From Planomicrobium okeanokoites (GTDB taxonomy: Bacteria; Bacillota; Bacilli; Bacillales_A; Planococcaceae), in assembly GCF_003428875.1 (NCBI RefSeq), contig NZ_QQRS01000001.1, positions 744,001 to 808,000 on the forward strand: a stretch of DNA of 64,000 bases, written 5' to 3'. The translations under genes were made by a program, and so were the position numbers. The notes under the pieces were generated by a model. It was not told the origin of the DNA. It saw only the letters and a program-made list of their open reading frames with translations, and searched no databases. Positions 1 to 9,688 of this stretch are shown here, in pieces. Every line of letters starts with the position of its first letter. Within the stretch, counting starts at the first letter, position 1.

Positions 1-74
1 TGGTCAAAAGCATTTTTTACACTTTCCTTCAGCACTCCCGGCTTTTGTTGGTTGAGGTTTTTTTTCATTGCCAT
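1..74 (-). CDS. rnc: Probable ribonuclease III, N-terminal fragment
   Basis: An ATG at 74 opens a frame that runs off the window edge, giving about 24 residues (begins MAMKKNLNQQKP, later ESVKNAF). An AGGAAGG ribosome site lies about 9 bases upstream. In Firmicutes rnc directly follows acpP, as here. Too little is present to show the RNase III signature, so the call rests mainly on position and on the basic N-terminus. The product would process rRNA precursors and other double-stranded RNA in the cytoplasm. Confidence 0.5.
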   Translation of the reverse strand, partial: MAMKKNLNQQKPGVLKESVKNAFD

Positions 75-139
75 TTTTATCTGCCTTCCTATGTTGTTCT
101 TCCGTCAATTTTACCTTTTTTCCAGCTTTAACGCAAAAA

Positions 140-186
140 TAGAATTGACGCACAACCGCTTAAGCTGCAAGCGATTGTGCGTCAAG
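140..186 (-). terminator. Hairpin terminator between acpP and rnc
   Basis: Stem TTGACGCACAA (145-155) pairs perfectly with TTGTGCGTCAA (175-185), and an inner CGCTT/AAGCG pair lengthens it. On the minus strand the stem is followed by CTATTTTTG. It probably ends or reduces acpP-operon transcription before rnc. The U-tract is interrupted, so partial read-through is possible. Confidence 0.65.
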
Positions 187-207
187 GTCATTTCATCTTA
201 ATAAGAA

Positions 208-444
208 TTAAGCTTGTTTTTTCTCAATGTAAGAAACTGCGTCTCCTACTGTAGACATGCCTTCTGCATCTTCATCAGAAATCTCCATGTCGAATTCGTC
301 TTCAAGTTCCATAACCAATTCAACTACATCCAATGAATCCGCACCAAGGTCTCCTGTGAATGAAGCTTCAAGTTTCACTTCGTTCTCTTCTACACCTAGA
401 CGATCCACGATTACTTTAGTTACTCTTTCCAATACTGTTGCCAA
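208..444 (-). CDS. acpP: Acyl carrier protein
   Basis: Small acidic carrier protein of type II fatty-acid synthesis; acyl chains ride on 4'-phosphopantetheine attached to the Ser of the DSL motif in [18 protein letters not shown], which is intact. The protein is nearly identical to Bacillus AcpP. A GTG at 453 opens a longer frame, but the GGGGAGG ribosome site ends directly against it. A TTG at 444 has about 8 bases of spacing and gives [11 protein letters not shown], aligning with MADTLERVTKI of B. subtilis, so I choose TTG (78 residues). It is the last gene of the fapR-plsX-fabD-fabG-acpP cluster. Confidence 0.95.
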   Translation of the reverse strand: MATVLERVTKVIVDRLGVEENEVKLEASFTGDLGADSLDVVELVMELEDEFDMEISDEDAEGMSTVGDAVSYIEKKQA

Positions 445-484
445 TGTCGTCACCTCCCCTCAATGCAGTATACAGAATTACAAA

Positions 485-1231
485 TTACATGACCATCCCG
501 CCGTCAAGGTGCAATGTCTGCCCCGTCATATAGGACGCTTCATCAGAAGCCAGGAATAACGCGGCTTTCGCCACTTCTTCGGGTTTTCCGAAACGGCCAA
601 GCGGTATTTGGGACATCATGGATTGCTGAATCTCTTCATTCAATCCATCCGTCATCTCCGTGGTAATGAATCCTGGAGCCACAGCGTTTGCGGTAATACC
701 CCGGCTCGCCAATTCCCGCGCTGTTGTCTTAGTAAGACCGATGACACCAGCTTTGGAAGCGACATAATTCGCCTGTCCGGCATTGCCCATGACTCCGACA
801 ATCGAAGCGATATTGACGATCCGGCCCGAGCGCTGCTTCATCATCTGGCGTGTGACGGCTTTCGTGCAAATAAAAACACCTTTTAAATTGGTATTGATCA
901 CGTCGTCCCATTCATCGTCCTTCATGCGCATCATCAGGTTGTCACGTGTAATTCCTGCGTTGTTCACAAGGATATCGACTGTCCCGAAATGAGAGATCGT
1001 TTCATCGACCATGGCTTTGACTGTATCTGCATCTGCCACATTCGCTTTTACCGCAATGGCTTTTCCGCCATTTTCTTCTATCGCTTCTACGACTGCTTCC
1101 GCTTTTTGCTGGCTGCCGCTGTAATTGACTACGACATTCGCACCCGCTGCTGCGAACCGCTTCGCGATTTCAGCCCCGATGCCTCTCGAAGCACCAGTGA
1201 TGATGGCTGTCTTACCATTTAAGTCGCTCAT
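485..1231 (-). CDS. fabG: 3-oxoacyl-[acyl-carrier-protein] reductase
   Basis: NADPH-dependent reductase that turns 3-ketoacyl-ACP into 3-hydroxyacyl-ACP in the elongation cycle. Classical SDR features are visible: GASRGIG cofactor loop near residue 13, NNAG, a catalytic Ser in the NIAS region, and YVASK (Tyr and Lys). At 248 residues it has the usual length. The open frame extends upstream to 1261, but ATG 1231 follows GAGGAG and overlaps the fabD stop as ATGA, so I start there. Coupled translation with fabD is likely. Confidence 0.96.
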   Translation of the reverse strand: MSDLNGKTAIITGASRGIGAEIAKRFAAAGANVVVNYSGSQQKAEAVVEAIEENGGKAIAVKANVADADTVKAMVDETISHFGTVDILVNNAGITRDNLMMRMKDDEWDDVINTNLKGVFICTKAVTRQMMKQRSGRIVNIASIVGVMGNAGQANYVASKAGVIGLTKTTARELASRGITANAVAPGFITTEMTDGLNEEIQQSMMSQIPLGRFGKPEEVAKAALFLASDEASYMTGQTLHLDGGMVM

Positions 1232-2163
1232 TTTTTCAGCTCCTCTATCACTTTTTCGCATGATTCAACGTCATTGACCGGCAATACAGTCACCGAACGG
1301 TCAATTTTCTTAACCAATCCGCTAAGCACTTTTCCTGGGCCAATTTCGACAAAAACTGTAACACCCAATTCGATCATTTTACGAACCGATTGCTCCCATA
1401 AAACCGGAGAGTACAATTGGCGGACTAAAAGATCCTGGATTTGCGCAGCGTTTGTTTCCGTTTCCCCCGTGACATTGGCTACAACCGGAACATTGGCATT
1501 CATCAGAAATGCCTTGCTCAGAACTTCCGATAAATCCTGTGACGCGGGACGCATCAATTCAGAATGGAACGGGCCGCTGACATCAAGAGGAATCGCCCTT
1601 TTCGCACCATTTTCCTTAGCCAGCCTGCAAGCTTCTTCAACTCCAGCTTTTGTTCCTGAAATGACGATTTGACCCGGACTGTTCAAATTGGCCAATTGGA
1701 CAACGCCAACTGAATCAGTAGCCTGATTCGTCACTTCTTCCAGTTCTTTCGCATCCATACCAAGGATGGCCGCCATCGTTCCCTCGCCTGCCGGTACCGC
1801 TTCGTTCATGAAAAGTCCGCGTTTGTGGACGATTTCCACTGCGTTCTCAAATTTCATGACACCCGAAGCTACTAAAGCGCTGTATTCCCCAAGACTGTGG
1901 CCTGCTGTATAGGACGGCACAATCCCTTCGCGCGCCAAACGTTCCGTAATCATCGCGCTGACCGTCAGCAAAGCTGGCTGCGCATTGTATGTAAGGGTCA
2001 ATTCTTCTGATGGGCCTTCGAGCATCAAAGTGGATAATTTCATGCCAAGGGCTTTATCCGCTTCGTCAAAAAAGTTCCGGCTTCTTTCATCGCTTAAAAA
2101 GGTTTCGCCCATCCCGACTGTCTGGGAACCTTGTCCCGGGTAGATAAATGCTATTTTTGTCAT
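1228..2163 (-). CDS. fabD: Malonyl-CoA:ACP transacylase
   Basis: Transfers malonyl from CoA to AcpP, supplying the extender unit. The nucleophile elbow GHSLGEYSA is at about residues 88-96 (Ser90), and GPFHSELM near residue 200 carries the catalytic His. QGSQ at residues 11-14 is also typical. Length 311 residues is normal. Start and stop overlap plsX and fabG by ATGA junctions, marking tight operon coupling. Confidence 0.96.
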   Translation of the reverse strand: MTKIAFIYPGQGSQTVGMGETFLSDERSRNFFDEADKALGMKLSTLMLEGPSEELTLTYNAQPALLTVSAMITERLAREGIVPSYTAGHSLGEYSALVASGVMKFENAVEIVHKRGLFMNEAVPAGEGTMAAILGMDAKELEEVTNQATDSVGVVQLANLNSPGQIVISGTKAGVEEACRLAKENGAKRAIPLDVSGPFHSELMRPASQDLSEVLSKAFLMNANVPVVANVTGETETNAAQIQDLLVRQLYSPVLWEQSVRKMIELGVTVFVEIGPGKVLSGLVKKIDRSVTVLPVNDVESCEKVIEELKK

Positions 2164-3152
2164 TCCGACTGCTCCTTTTTCACCGTGTTGTAAATTGTTC
2201 CGGTCACATCAAACTCGATCATCGTGCGGGTTTGGCGAATGGCATTGAAGAAAGCGGTGCTGTTTGAAGAACCGTGTGCTTTAATCACAGGCGCTTTGAG
2301 GCCGAACAGCCCAGCTCCGCCGTACTCACTATAATCCAGCATGCCTTTCAAACCGCGCATATCGTCTTTAACAAGTGCAGCAGCCAATTTTGTTTTCATT
2401 GATGACATGAAAACATCTTTGATCATCGCGAACACATTCATCGCTGTGCCTTCAATCGTTTTCAGCACCATATTTCCGGTAAAGCCATCCGTTACAACAA
2501 CATCAGCCACCCCATTAAGTAGATCACGGGATTCCACATTGCCGACGAAATTGATCGGTGCTTCCTTCAATAAAGGAAAGGCGGCTTTCGTCAAGTCGTT
2601 CCCTTTCTTCTCTTCTGTTCCGATATTCAGCAAGCCCACCGTAGGATTCTCGATGCCGCGTACTTTTTCGGCATAGATGCTGCCCATGATGGCGTATTGC
2701 ACCAGATGCTCCGGACGCGCTTCAGCATTCGCTCCCATATCCAACATAACGAAACCTTTGCCGTCAATGGTCGGTAATGTCGGCGCCAATGCTGGCCGGT
2801 CGACACCATCGATGCGTCCGACGATAAACAGCCCAGCCGACATCAATCCACCCGTATTGCCGGCTGACACACAAGCATCCGCTGTGCCATCTTTGACAGC
2901 CTGTGCCATGCGCACCATCGAAGCGTCTTTCTTTCTTCTGACAGAACGAACCGGATCGTCTTCCGCTTCAATCATCTCTTCACAATGGAAAACCGTTAAG
3001 CGATCATGGTCTTTCAGGAATTCCTGCATTTTTTCCTGGTGTCCAAACAACTGAATCTCCAGATCCTTAAATTCATCAAGCGCCTTGTAGACCCCTGCGA
3101 TTATTTCTTTCGGGGCGTTATCTCCGCCCATTCCATCAACTGCTATCTTCAT
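2160..3152 (-). CDS. plsX: Phosphate acyltransferase PlsX
   Basis: Makes acyl-phosphate from acyl-ACP, the donor used by PlsY for the first step of phospholipid synthesis; peripheral membrane enzyme. The N-terminus DGMGGDNAP and the segments CVSAGNTGG and [10 protein letters not shown] are characteristic. Length 330 residues fits the family. It overlaps fapR (upstream) and fabD (downstream) by 4 bases each, the FapR-regulated order of Bacillales. Confidence 0.95.
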   Translation of the reverse strand: MKIAVDGMGGDNAPKEIIAGVYKALDEFKDLEIQLFGHQEKMQEFLKDHDRLTVFHCEEMIEAEDDPVRSVRRKKDASMVRMAQAVKDGTADACVSAGNTGGLMSAGLFIVGRIDGVDRPALAPTLPTIDGKGFVMLDMGANAEARPEHLVQYAIMGSIYAEKVRGIENPTVGLLNIGTEEKKGNDLTKAAFPLLKEAPINFVGNVESRDLLNGVADVVVTDGFTGNMVLKTIEGTAMNVFAMIKDVFMSSMKTKLAAALVKDDMRGLKGMLDYSEYGGAGLFGLKAPVIKAHGSSNSTAFFNAIRQTRTMIEFDVTGTIYNTVKKEQSE

Positions 3153-3733
3153 CCAACTTCACCTTCACTTTGTTCCGTCATTCGATACATTTCAAATGTA
3201 CCAATAAAAACTGTCACTTGGTCAACCGTTGAGACCACTTTTACAAAAGCACGGTTCTTTTCAGGCTGCCTGTCGATGACAGTCGCTTTTGCCACGATCC
3301 GCTGTCCGGCTTTCACCGGCCGCAGAAACTGCAATTCGGATTTTACGGTCAATGCCAGCTCTTCATTCATAATCGCTACAGCCAGTGAATTGGCCTGCGC
3401 AAAAAGGTGATGGCCTCTGGCAATTTGGTTGCGCTGAAAAACATGTTCCTGCTTGACGTCAAAAATCGAAATCGCTTTTTCATCCAATTCAATATCAATG
3501 ATCTCTCCGATCACTTCATCGATCGGCAGGGATTTCACTTCATCTTCAAAAGTCTTGACGGCCACATGCTTGATCCGCTCACGCAGTTCAGGTATCGACA
3601 ATTCCATCCGGTCGAGTCGGATCGTCTGGACGCTGACATTAAACTCAGCCGACAATTCCTCATCTGTCACGAACGGATTATCATTTATCGATTCCTTTAA
3701 AGCAGTTTGCCGTTCTCTTTTTGTTCTTTTCAC
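3149..3733 (-). CDS. fapR: Fatty acid biosynthesis repressor FapR
   Basis: DeoR-type helix-turn-helix repressor fused to a hot-dog ligand domain that senses malonyl-CoA; represses fatty-acid and phospholipid genes. The HTH segment [24 protein letters not shown] and the hot-dog segment [19 protein letters not shown] closely match B. subtilis FapR. An ATG at 3757 gives a longer frame, but GTG 3733 begins VKRTKRERQ, aligning with MRRNKRERQ, and follows GGCGGTGA, so I start there (194 residues). A FapR box lies just upstream, implying autoregulation of the whole cluster. Confidence 0.95.
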   Translation of the reverse strand: MKRTKRERQTALKESINDNPFVTDEELSAEFNVSVQTIRLDRMELSIPELRERIKHVAVKTFEDEVKSLPIDEVIGEIIDIELDEKAISIFDVKQEHVFQRNQIARGHHLFAQANSLAVAIMNEELALTVKSELQFLRPVKAGQRIVAKATVIDRQPEKNRAFVKVVSTVDQVTVFIGTFEMYRMTEQSEGEVG

Positions 3734-3749
3734 ATTGTCACCGCCCGCT

Positions 3750-3768
3750 ATTAGCACTTGGTACTAAT
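3750..3768 (-). promoter_or_regulatory. FapR operator
   Basis: The sequence attagcacttggtactaat is a near-match to the known FapR palindrome (TTAGTACCTnnTACTAA type). It lies about 17 bases upstream of the GTG start of fapR and just downstream of the -10 element, where a bound repressor would block initiation. Confidence 0.85.
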
Positions 3769-3771
3769 ATC

Positions 3772-3800
3772 AGTATATTGGCTATAAAAAAAGAATGCAA
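3772..3800 (-). promoter_or_regulatory. fapR operon promoter
   Basis: Minus-strand -35 TTGCAT (3795-3800), 17-base spacer, -10 TATACT (3772-3777): a good sigma-A promoter directly upstream of the FapR operator. The -35 hexamer lies inside the 3' arm of the recG terminator stem. Confidence 0.8.
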
Positions 3801-3822
3801 GGGCTAATGACAAGCCCTGCAT
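3781..3822 (-). terminator. recG terminator
   Basis: On the minus strand ATGCA-GGGCT pairs with AGCCC(T)TGCAT across a short loop, followed by TTCTTTTTTT. It starts three bases after the recG stop codon and ends the sdaAB-sdaAA-recG transcript while overlapping the fapR promoter. Confidence 0.85.
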
Positions 3823-3824
3823 CC

Positions 3825-5867
3825 TTAATCCAGCCGTGCCATCGACAAAGCGCCCGATTCCTCGAGCATCCTGCGCAGACATGCCGTTTCACCACTCGTC
3901 CAAAATTCATCACTGTTCACAAGGCTTTCAGCATCTTTCCTTGCCGTCTCCAATGCTCTGTAGTCATGGATCAGATCAGCCATTTTGAATTCAGGCAAGC
4001 CACTTTGTTTCCGCCCGAAGAAATCTCCCGGCCCCCGGAGTTTCAAATCTTTCTCTGCCAGCACGAAACCATCGTTCGTTTCGGTCATTGACGTCATTCG
4101 TTCCTTGCCGATTTCCGTTTTCGGATCGGCCAGCAGCACACAATAGGATTGCTCGCTGCCCCGTCCGACACGTCCCCGCAATTGATGCAGCTGGGATAAG
4201 CCGAAACGTTCGGCGTCATAGATCAGCATGAAGGATGCGTTCGGTACATTGACCCCAACTTCGACCACTGTGGTTGAAACCAGAACCGCGATTTCCCCTT
4301 CCGTGAACGATCGCATCGTTTCTTCCTTTTCATCTGAATGCAGACGTCCATGCATCAGACCGACAGTATATTTGCCATGGAAATAACTCGATAACTGGCT
4401 GTATAGTTCAACTGCATTCTGGAAATCAAGTTTATCCGATTCTTCAATCAGCGGACAGATGACATAAGCCTGTCTGCCAGCGGCAAGTTCCTTTTCCATC
4501 CGGCCAACGATTTTACCGAACATATCCTTCTTCATCCAGAACGTCTGAATCTCTTTTCGGCCGACCGGCATCTCATCGATGACAGAAACATCCATCTCAC
4601 CAAAAGCCGAAATGGCCAACGTACGGGGAATAGGCGTCGCTGTCATAAACAGGACGTCCGGATTATAGCCTTTATCTTTAAGCACCCGCCGCTGGTCAAC
4701 ACCGAAGCGGTGCTGCTCATCTGTTATGACGAGCCCCAGTTTCCTGAACTGCACATCCGGCTGGATGAGCGCGTGGGTTCCGATCAGGATATCGATTTGA
4801 CCCGCTGCCAATTGATCGAGTATCAGTTGCCGTTTCTTGCCTTTGACTGATCCGGTCAGCAAAGCGATTGTTACAGGAAACGGTTCAAACCATTCCGCCA
4901 GTGTATTGGCGTGCTGTTCCGCCAGTATTTCAGTCGGCGCCATCAACGCCCCCTGCAATCCGGCAGTCACAGTGGCATATAAGGAAATAGCTGCCACGAC
5001 AGTCTTCCCAGAGCCTACATCCCCTTGCAGCAGACGGTTCATACGGAACGGCTCTTTCATATCCTTCGATATTTCGTTGACGACCCGTTTTTGGGCCTCG
5101 GTCAATTCATAAGGCAGCGATTGCACAAAATTACGGACTTTATCGACATCATAATCAATAAACGATCCGCCTTCCTCTTCCCGGTTCTTTTTGCGCAACG
5201 CCTGCATTTTTAATTGGAACATCAGCAGCTCCTCGTATACAAAACGGCGGCGGGCCTGTTTCAATGATTCACCGTCAGGCGGAAAATGAACCCATTCGAG
5301 CGCTTCTGAAAAAGGCGCCAATTTGTATTCCGCCAAAAATTTCGATGGGATGCATTCCTCGAGATCGTCTTTTGCCAAATCGAGGGCCTGCCGCATCAAT
5401 TTCCGGAAAGTTTTCTGATGCATTGAACCTTTCAGGCTGTAGACAGGTTCAAAATCGGCGCCGTCTGTACGCGGTCCAAGCGAGTGGTTGGACACGGTGA
5501 TGATCTGGCGGCCGCGGTCCCATTTCCCGGTCAATGTCACGATTTCACCGATATGCAATTTCGTTTTGACGTAATGCTGGTTGAAAAACACGGCTTTGAT
5601 CAGATGGCGGCCCACCATCACCTGTACTGTTGTCCTCGATTTATTTTTTCCTAAAAAAAGGACGGAAGGCTCGCTTTCGACCCTTCCCTCCACGGTTACT
5701 CGTTCATTATGCGGTGTATCCACCAGATCCTTCAGCTGAAAATCTTCATGGCGGTACGGAAATGTCATGATCAGATCACGGATCGTTTCAATGTTCATTT
5801 CCTTCAACGTTTCAGCTCCCTGTTTGCCTACGCCCTTCAGGACGGCGACAGAATCCTTACTTGCCAC
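3825..5867 (-). CDS. recG: ATP-dependent DNA helicase RecG
   Basis: Branch-migration helicase that remodels stalled forks and Holliday junctions. An N-terminal wedge/OB region spans about residues 50-150, Walker A GDVGSGKT is at 282-289 and motif II DEQH at 383-386, followed by TATPIPRT and the C-terminal helicase domain with QLRGRVGRG. Length 680 residues is typical. The GTG start overlaps the sdaAA stop by 11 bases; the ribosome site is weak, so expression may depend on coupling. Confidence 0.95.
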   Translation of the reverse strand: MASKDSVAVLKGVGKQGAETLKEMNIETIRDLIMTFPYRHEDFQLKDLVDTPHNERVTVEGRVESEPSVLFLGKNKSRTTVQVMVGRHLIKAVFFNQHYVKTKLHIGEIVTLTGKWDRGRQIITVSNHSLGPRTDGADFEPVYSLKGSMHQKTFRKLMRQALDLAKDDLEECIPSKFLAEYKLAPFSEALEWVHFPPDGESLKQARRRFVYEELLMFQLKMQALRKKNREEEGGSFIDYDVDKVRNFVQSLPYELTEAQKRVVNEISKDMKEPFRMNRLLQGDVGSGKTVVAAISLYATVTAGLQGALMAPTEILAEQHANTLAEWFEPFPVTIALLTGSVKGKKRQLILDQLAAGQIDILIGTHALIQPDVQFRKLGLVITDEQHRFGVDQRRVLKDKGYNPDVLFMTATPIPRTLAISAFGEMDVSVIDEMPVGRKEIQTFWMKKDMFGKIVGRMEKELAAGRQAYVICPLIEESDKLDFQNAVELYSQLSSYFHGKYTVGLMHGRLHSDEKEETMRSFTEGEIAVLVSTTVVEVGVNVPNASFMLIYDAERFGLSQLHQLRGRVGRGSEQSYCVLLADPKTEIGKERMTSMTETNDGFVLAEKDLKLRGPGDFFGRKQSGLPEFKMADLIHDYRALETARKDAESLVNSDEFWTSGETACLRRMLEESGALSMARLD

Positions 5868-6756
5868 TGCCGACTACCGATCCGCCGAAAATTTTCGATT
5901 CCAGCCATTTTCCGGTAGGTGTAGCCGCGAGTCCGCCTTTCGCGGTTTCCTTCAACGCACTCGGCATCGACTGGCCGATTTCAAACATCGCACCGATGAC
6001 TTCATCGCATGGAATGCGGCTGGTTACGCCGGCCAAAGCCATGTCTGCAGCTACAACAGCATTGGATGCGCCCATGGCGTTCCGTTTGACACACGGAACT
6101 TCCACTAAACCGGCAACCGGATCACAAACTAGGCCCAGCATATTTTTCATCGTGATGGCAAATGCTTCTGAACTTTGCTGTGCTGTGCCGCCGGCCATTT
6201 CCACTATCGCCGCTGACGCCATCGCTGCCGCTGAACCGACTTCCGCCTGGCATCCGCCTGCCGCTCCGGAAATCGAAGCGTTGTTCGCAACGACAAATCC
6301 GAATGCGCCCGAAGTGAATAAATAACGGATCATCTGTTCACGGGTCGGGTTCAATTGGTTCTTAACCGCAAATAAGGTACCCGGCACTACGCCCGCAGAA
6401 CCTGCAGTCGGTGTCGCGCAGATGGTGCCCATCGCTGCATTCACTTCATTCGTCGCTACCGCTTTGCTGACTGCGTCGAGCATCAGCGGGCCTGACAGCG
6501 TATTGCCTTTTTCAATGTATGCCTGCAGGAGCACAGCGTCTCCGCCTGTAAGGCCTGAAACGGAATGTACGCCTTTCAGCCCTTTTTCGACCGCTTCTTC
6601 CATCACAGTCAGATTGCGTTCCATCTGCACCATGATATCTTCACGGGAACGCTGTGTAATCAGCATTTCCTGTTCAATCATGATTTCTGAAATCAATTTA
6701 TTTTCATTTTCTGCACGTTCAACCAATTCTTTAACGTTACGGAATAAAACATCCAT
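5857..6756 (-). CDS. sdaAA: L-serine dehydratase alpha subunit
   Basis: Iron-sulfur subunit of the two-chain L-serine ammonia-lyase that turns serine into pyruvate and ammonia. Conserved TPTAGSAGVVPG, GGCQAEVGSA and CDPVAGLVEVPC are present; cysteines near residues 169, 211 and 222 are the likely [4Fe-4S] ligands by family analogy. 299 residues, normal for the alpha chain of bacilli. It lies 16 bases after sdaAB and overlaps recG. Confidence 0.93.
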   Translation of the reverse strand: MDVLFRNVKELVERAENENKLISEIMIEQEMLITQRSREDIMVQMERNLTVMEEAVEKGLKGVHSVSGLTGGDAVLLQAYIEKGNTLSGPLMLDAVSKAVATNEVNAAMGTICATPTAGSAGVVPGTLFAVKNQLNPTREQMIRYLFTSGAFGFVVANNASISGAAGGCQAEVGSAAAMASAAIVEMAGGTAQQSSEAFAITMKNMLGLVCDPVAGLVEVPCVKRNAMGASNAVVAADMALAGVTSRIPCDEVIGAMFEIGQSMPSALKETAKGGLAATPTGKWLESKIFGGSVVGSGK

Positions 6757-6772
6757 TCTCCGTTCCTCCTGT

Positions 6773-7435
6773 TCAGTCAGCGATCCTTGTCACTTGCGTA
6801 ATATTCGGCAGCTGCCGTAATTCATCCATTATAAAAAGGTCCACGGTCTGGTCGACTTCGATGACCATCAATGCCATTTCGCCTTTTTGGCGTCGTGACA
6901 CTTCCATATGGCCGATATTGATATCGTATTTATAAAGGCAGTTGGAAACGTTTGCAATACAGCCCGAGCGGTCATCATGGACCACAAGGATTGCCGGGTG
7001 ATTTCCGGAAAGCCGTAACGGAAAGCCATTAAGCTCAGTGATTTCAATCTTTCCTCCGCCGATCGAGATGCCGACCATCGACATTTCGGAACGGCTGTCC
7101 CCGATCACGATCCTTGCTGTATTCGGGTGGTCAGTGTGGCCGGTTTCCGGGATGAACTCAAAATCCATGCCCGCTTCTTTCGCTTCTTCAAAAGAAGTTT
7201 TAATGCGTTCATCGTCTGTATCATAATCCAGAAGGCCGCCTACGATGGCGACATCTGTGCTGTGTCCTTTATATGTTTCGGCGAAAGAGCCGTAGAGATG
7301 GATCTTTGCCCATTCCGGCTGGCGCCCGAACAAATCCCTGGCCACTCGGCCGATGCGGGCAGCTCCCGCAGTATGCGAAGAAGATGGCCCGATCATGACC
7401 GGACCGATTATATCAAAAACAGATTTGAACTTCAT
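6773..7435 (-). CDS. sdaAB: L-serine dehydratase beta subunit
   Basis: Partner of SdaAA. The N-terminal GPSSSHT motif (residues 16-22) helps form the substrate site, and the C-terminal third (from about residue 147, VVHDDRSGCIANVSNCL) is an ACT domain, suggesting amino-acid control. 220 residues. ATG 7435 follows AAGGGG. A promoter candidate lies 40-65 bases upstream, so this is probably the first gene of sdaAB-sdaAA-recG. Confidence 0.93.
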   Translation of the reverse strand: MKFKSVFDIIGPVMIGPSSSHTAGAARIGRVARDLFGRQPEWAKIHLYGSFAETYKGHSTDVAIVGGLLDYDTDDERIKTSFEEAKEAGMDFEFIPETGHTDHPNTARIVIGDSRSEMSMVGISIGGGKIEITELNGFPLRLSGNHPAILVVHDDRSGCIANVSNCLYKYDINIGHMEVSRRQKGEMALMVIEVDQTVDLFIMDELRQLPNITQVTRIAD

Positions 7436-7472
7436 GGCTCAAACCCCTTTCTCTCAATTTGCGTATAGTTCC

Positions 7473-7501
7473 AGTTTACACGATTTAACAGCTTTAGACA
7501 A
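7473..7501 (-). promoter_or_regulatory. Candidate promoter of sdaAB-sdaAA-recG
   Basis: Minus-strand TTGTCT (7496-7501), 17-base spacer, TAAACT preceded by GTG (7473-7478). It sits between the fakA terminator and the sdaAB start, the only place a promoter for this unit is needed. Confidence 0.5.
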
Positions 7502-7555
7502 AGATAATAAAGCATATGTTCTTATAGCGATAAGGCATAGGAGGAACTTCCTCCA

Positions 7556-7601
7556 TAAAAATAGCCGATGGAGAAAAAGGCTTCACCTTTTCTCCATCGG
7601 C
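7556..7601 (-). terminator. fakA (yloV) terminator
   Basis: A 14-base stem, GCCGATGGAGAAAA (minus strand, from 7601) pairing with its complement at 7564-7577, around a short loop and followed by TATTTTTA. It lies just downstream of the fakA stop. Confidence 0.85.
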
Positions 7602-7618
7602 CAGTATGTGCTGATCTT

Positions 7619-9271
7619 TTATTCAACTGAAATAATATAAGGATACAGCGGCTGTTTACCGTTATGGATTTCAACTTCCACTTCATCATTCAACGATTCG
7701 ATGAATTCACCCAGCTTTTCAGCGTCAGCTTCCGTAATGTCTTCGCCGTAAAGAATCGTCACGATTTCAGAATCAGCGTCGATCAGTTTCTTGGCCAATT
7801 CTTCAGTCACACTTTGCAGGCTCTTGTCGGATACCACGATTTTGCCTTCCGAGATGCCCATGAAGTCATCTTTTTTAATGGTGATGCCGTCAATCGATGT
7901 GTCACGGACAGCGAATGTCACCGATCCCGATTTCACATGCTTTGAAGCACCCGCCATTGTTTCGCGGTTCTCTTCGACCGACGCCGATGGATTGAATGCC
8001 AATAAAGCGGCCATTCCTTGGGGAACGTCTTTTGTCGGCACAACTGCGGCTTCGATTTCCAGAATTTCAGCCGCCTGTTCAGCAGCCATGATGATGTTTT
8101 TATTGTTCGGCAAAATCAATACGCGTTCAGCCGAAACCGAACGGATTGCGTTAACGATATCTTCTGTCGATGGGTTCATCGTCTGACCGCCTTCGATGAC
8201 ATAAGACGCACCGATGCTGCGCAATAATTCCGCAACGCCTTCGCCCATCGCTACAGTCACAACTGCATATGGATGAACAGCTTCTTGTTTTTTACCTTCT
8301 TTTTTGAAATCTTCTCCGACAATATCGATATGCTGCTGGCGCATATTTTCGATTTTCATACTGATCAGGCTTCCGTAATCCTGGCCATATGTAAGGACCT
8401 TACCTGGTTCTTCCGAGTGGATATGGATTTTCGCGACTTCATCGTCAGCGATGACAAGAAGTGAATCGCCATAAGCACTAAGATCGGTACGGAATTCTGC
8501 TTCATTGAATTCTTTTTTGCCGTCTTCGAATTTAACCATGAATTCTGTGCAATAACCGAATTCAATATCCGCAGTATCCATGAAACCGGCTATGTTCTTG
8601 TGATGCTCTGCACTGACAAGATCATTCATGGAATCATTGACGTGCTTCTCAGGCAGTTCTTCGCCTTTCAAAGATGCCAAAAACCCTTCATATACATAGA
8701 CAAGCCCTTGGCCGCCACTGTCGACCACGCCCACTTCTTTCAAAACCGGCAACAGGTCCGGCGTCCGTTCAAGTGAAGCTTTGGCTTCTGTAACGATGCC
8801 TTCAAAAAGGACGATGATATCCGATTCATCTTTTGCCAGTTCCATTCCTTTAGCCGCTGAATCTTTGGCAACCGTCAGGATGGTCCCTTCAACCGGTTTC
8901 ATCACCGCTTTATAGGCAGTTTCAACCCCATGCTGAAAAGCCTCAGCCAATTGCTTTGCCGATAACTCACTTTCGTTCGCAATCGATTTGCTGAAGCCTC
9001 TGAACAATTGGGACAGGATAACGCCAGAATTTCCGCGCGCTCCCATCAATAGGCCTTTTGACAAAGCGGAAGCCGTTTTGCCGATGTGCTCCTGCACATT
9101 CGCTTCCGTCTCTTTTGCCCCTGATGTCATGGATAAGTTCATGTTCGTTCCCGTATCGCCGTCAGGCACCGGAAAAACGTTTAATGCATCTACATAATCC
9201 GCGTTCTGGAACAAATGATGGGAACCCATCTGCACCATTTCCGCGAATTTAACTCCGTTTAATGACTTCAT
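7619..9271 (-). CDS. fakA: Fatty acid kinase subunit FakA (DhaL/DegV-associated, YloV family)
   Basis: ATP-binding subunit that phosphorylates fatty acids presented by a FakB (DegV) partner, allowing exogenous fatty acids to enter phospholipid synthesis. The DhaL domain covers about residues 1-200, with PVPDGDTGTNM near residue 34 (metal/ATP aspartates) and GARGNSGVILSQ. A middle domain and a C-terminal FakA domain follow. 550 residues, like B. subtilis YloV. GGAGGAGG precedes ATG 9271. It forms a pair with yloU, 18 bases upstream. No fakB gene is in the window. Confidence 0.92.
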   Translation of the reverse strand: MKSLNGVKFAEMVQMGSHHLFQNADYVDALNVFPVPDGDTGTNMNLSMTSGAKETEANVQEHIGKTASALSKGLLMGARGNSGVILSQLFRGFSKSIANESELSAKQLAEAFQHGVETAYKAVMKPVEGTILTVAKDSAAKGMELAKDESDIIVLFEGIVTEAKASLERTPDLLPVLKEVGVVDSGGQGLVYVYEGFLASLKGEELPEKHVNDSMNDLVSAEHHKNIAGFMDTADIEFGYCTEFMVKFEDGKKEFNEAEFRTDLSAYGDSLLVIADDEVAKIHIHSEEPGKVLTYGQDYGSLISMKIENMRQQHIDIVGEDFKKEGKKQEAVHPYAVVTVAMGEGVAELLRSIGASYVIEGGQTMNPSTEDIVNAIRSVSAERVLILPNNKNIIMAAEQAAEILEIEAAVVPTKDVPQGMAALLAFNPSASVEENRETMAGASKHVKSGSVTFAVRDTSIDGITIKKDDFMGISEGKIVVSDKSLQSVTEELAKKLIDADSEIVTILYGEDITEADAEKLGEFIESLNDEVEVEIHNGKQPLYPYIISVE

Positions 9272-9289
9272 AACCGCTTCTTCCTCCTC

Positions 9290-9652
9290 CTACGGGTTCG
9301 TAACACGAACTCCTTGAACATAAATATTTACAGCCTTTACAGGCATACCGAGCGTTTTGGTAATCGTGTATTTCACTTTTGACTGAACCTGGTATGCGAC
9401 TTCCGAGATTTTCGTGCCATAGCTGATGATCACGTACATATCGATGTTAAGATCAGAGCCTTCCTGGCGCACAATGACACCTTTGGCAAAATTCTCTTTT
9501 CTCAGGATATCAGTAAGGCCGTCGCGTATTTGATGTTTTGTTGCCATTCCGACAATGCCGTAACATTCGATTGCCGCTCCGCCAGCGATTTGAGCAATCA
9601 CATCATTGGAAATATCGATTTGACCATAGTCATTTTTTATTTCAATCGACAT
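9290..9652 (-). CDS. yloU: Asp23/Gls24 family envelope stress response protein
   Basis: Small Asp23/Gls24 (DUF322) protein, 120 residues, with the family core IECYGIVGMA and the C-terminal KAVNIYVQGVRV. In staphylococci Asp23 anchors at the membrane with partner proteins and responds to envelope stress; the YloU role is less clear. It is always linked to fakA in bacilli, as here. AGGAGGAAT precedes ATG 9652. Confidence 0.9.
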   Translation of the reverse strand: MSIEIKNDYGQIDISNDVIAQIAGGAAIECYGIVGMATKHQIRDGLTDILRKENFAKGVIVRQEGSDLNIDMYVIISYGTKISEVAYQVQSKVKYTITKTLGMPVKAVNIYVQGVRVTNP

Positions 9653-9688
9653 TAAGAATTCCTCCTTGAGTCCTATTTCACTCTTTTC

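Noticed and set aside
257..559. Plus-strand frames opposite acpP and the other core genes
   Set aside because: They lie antisense to well-conserved genes, lack ribosome sites and family resemblance, and are coding shadows.
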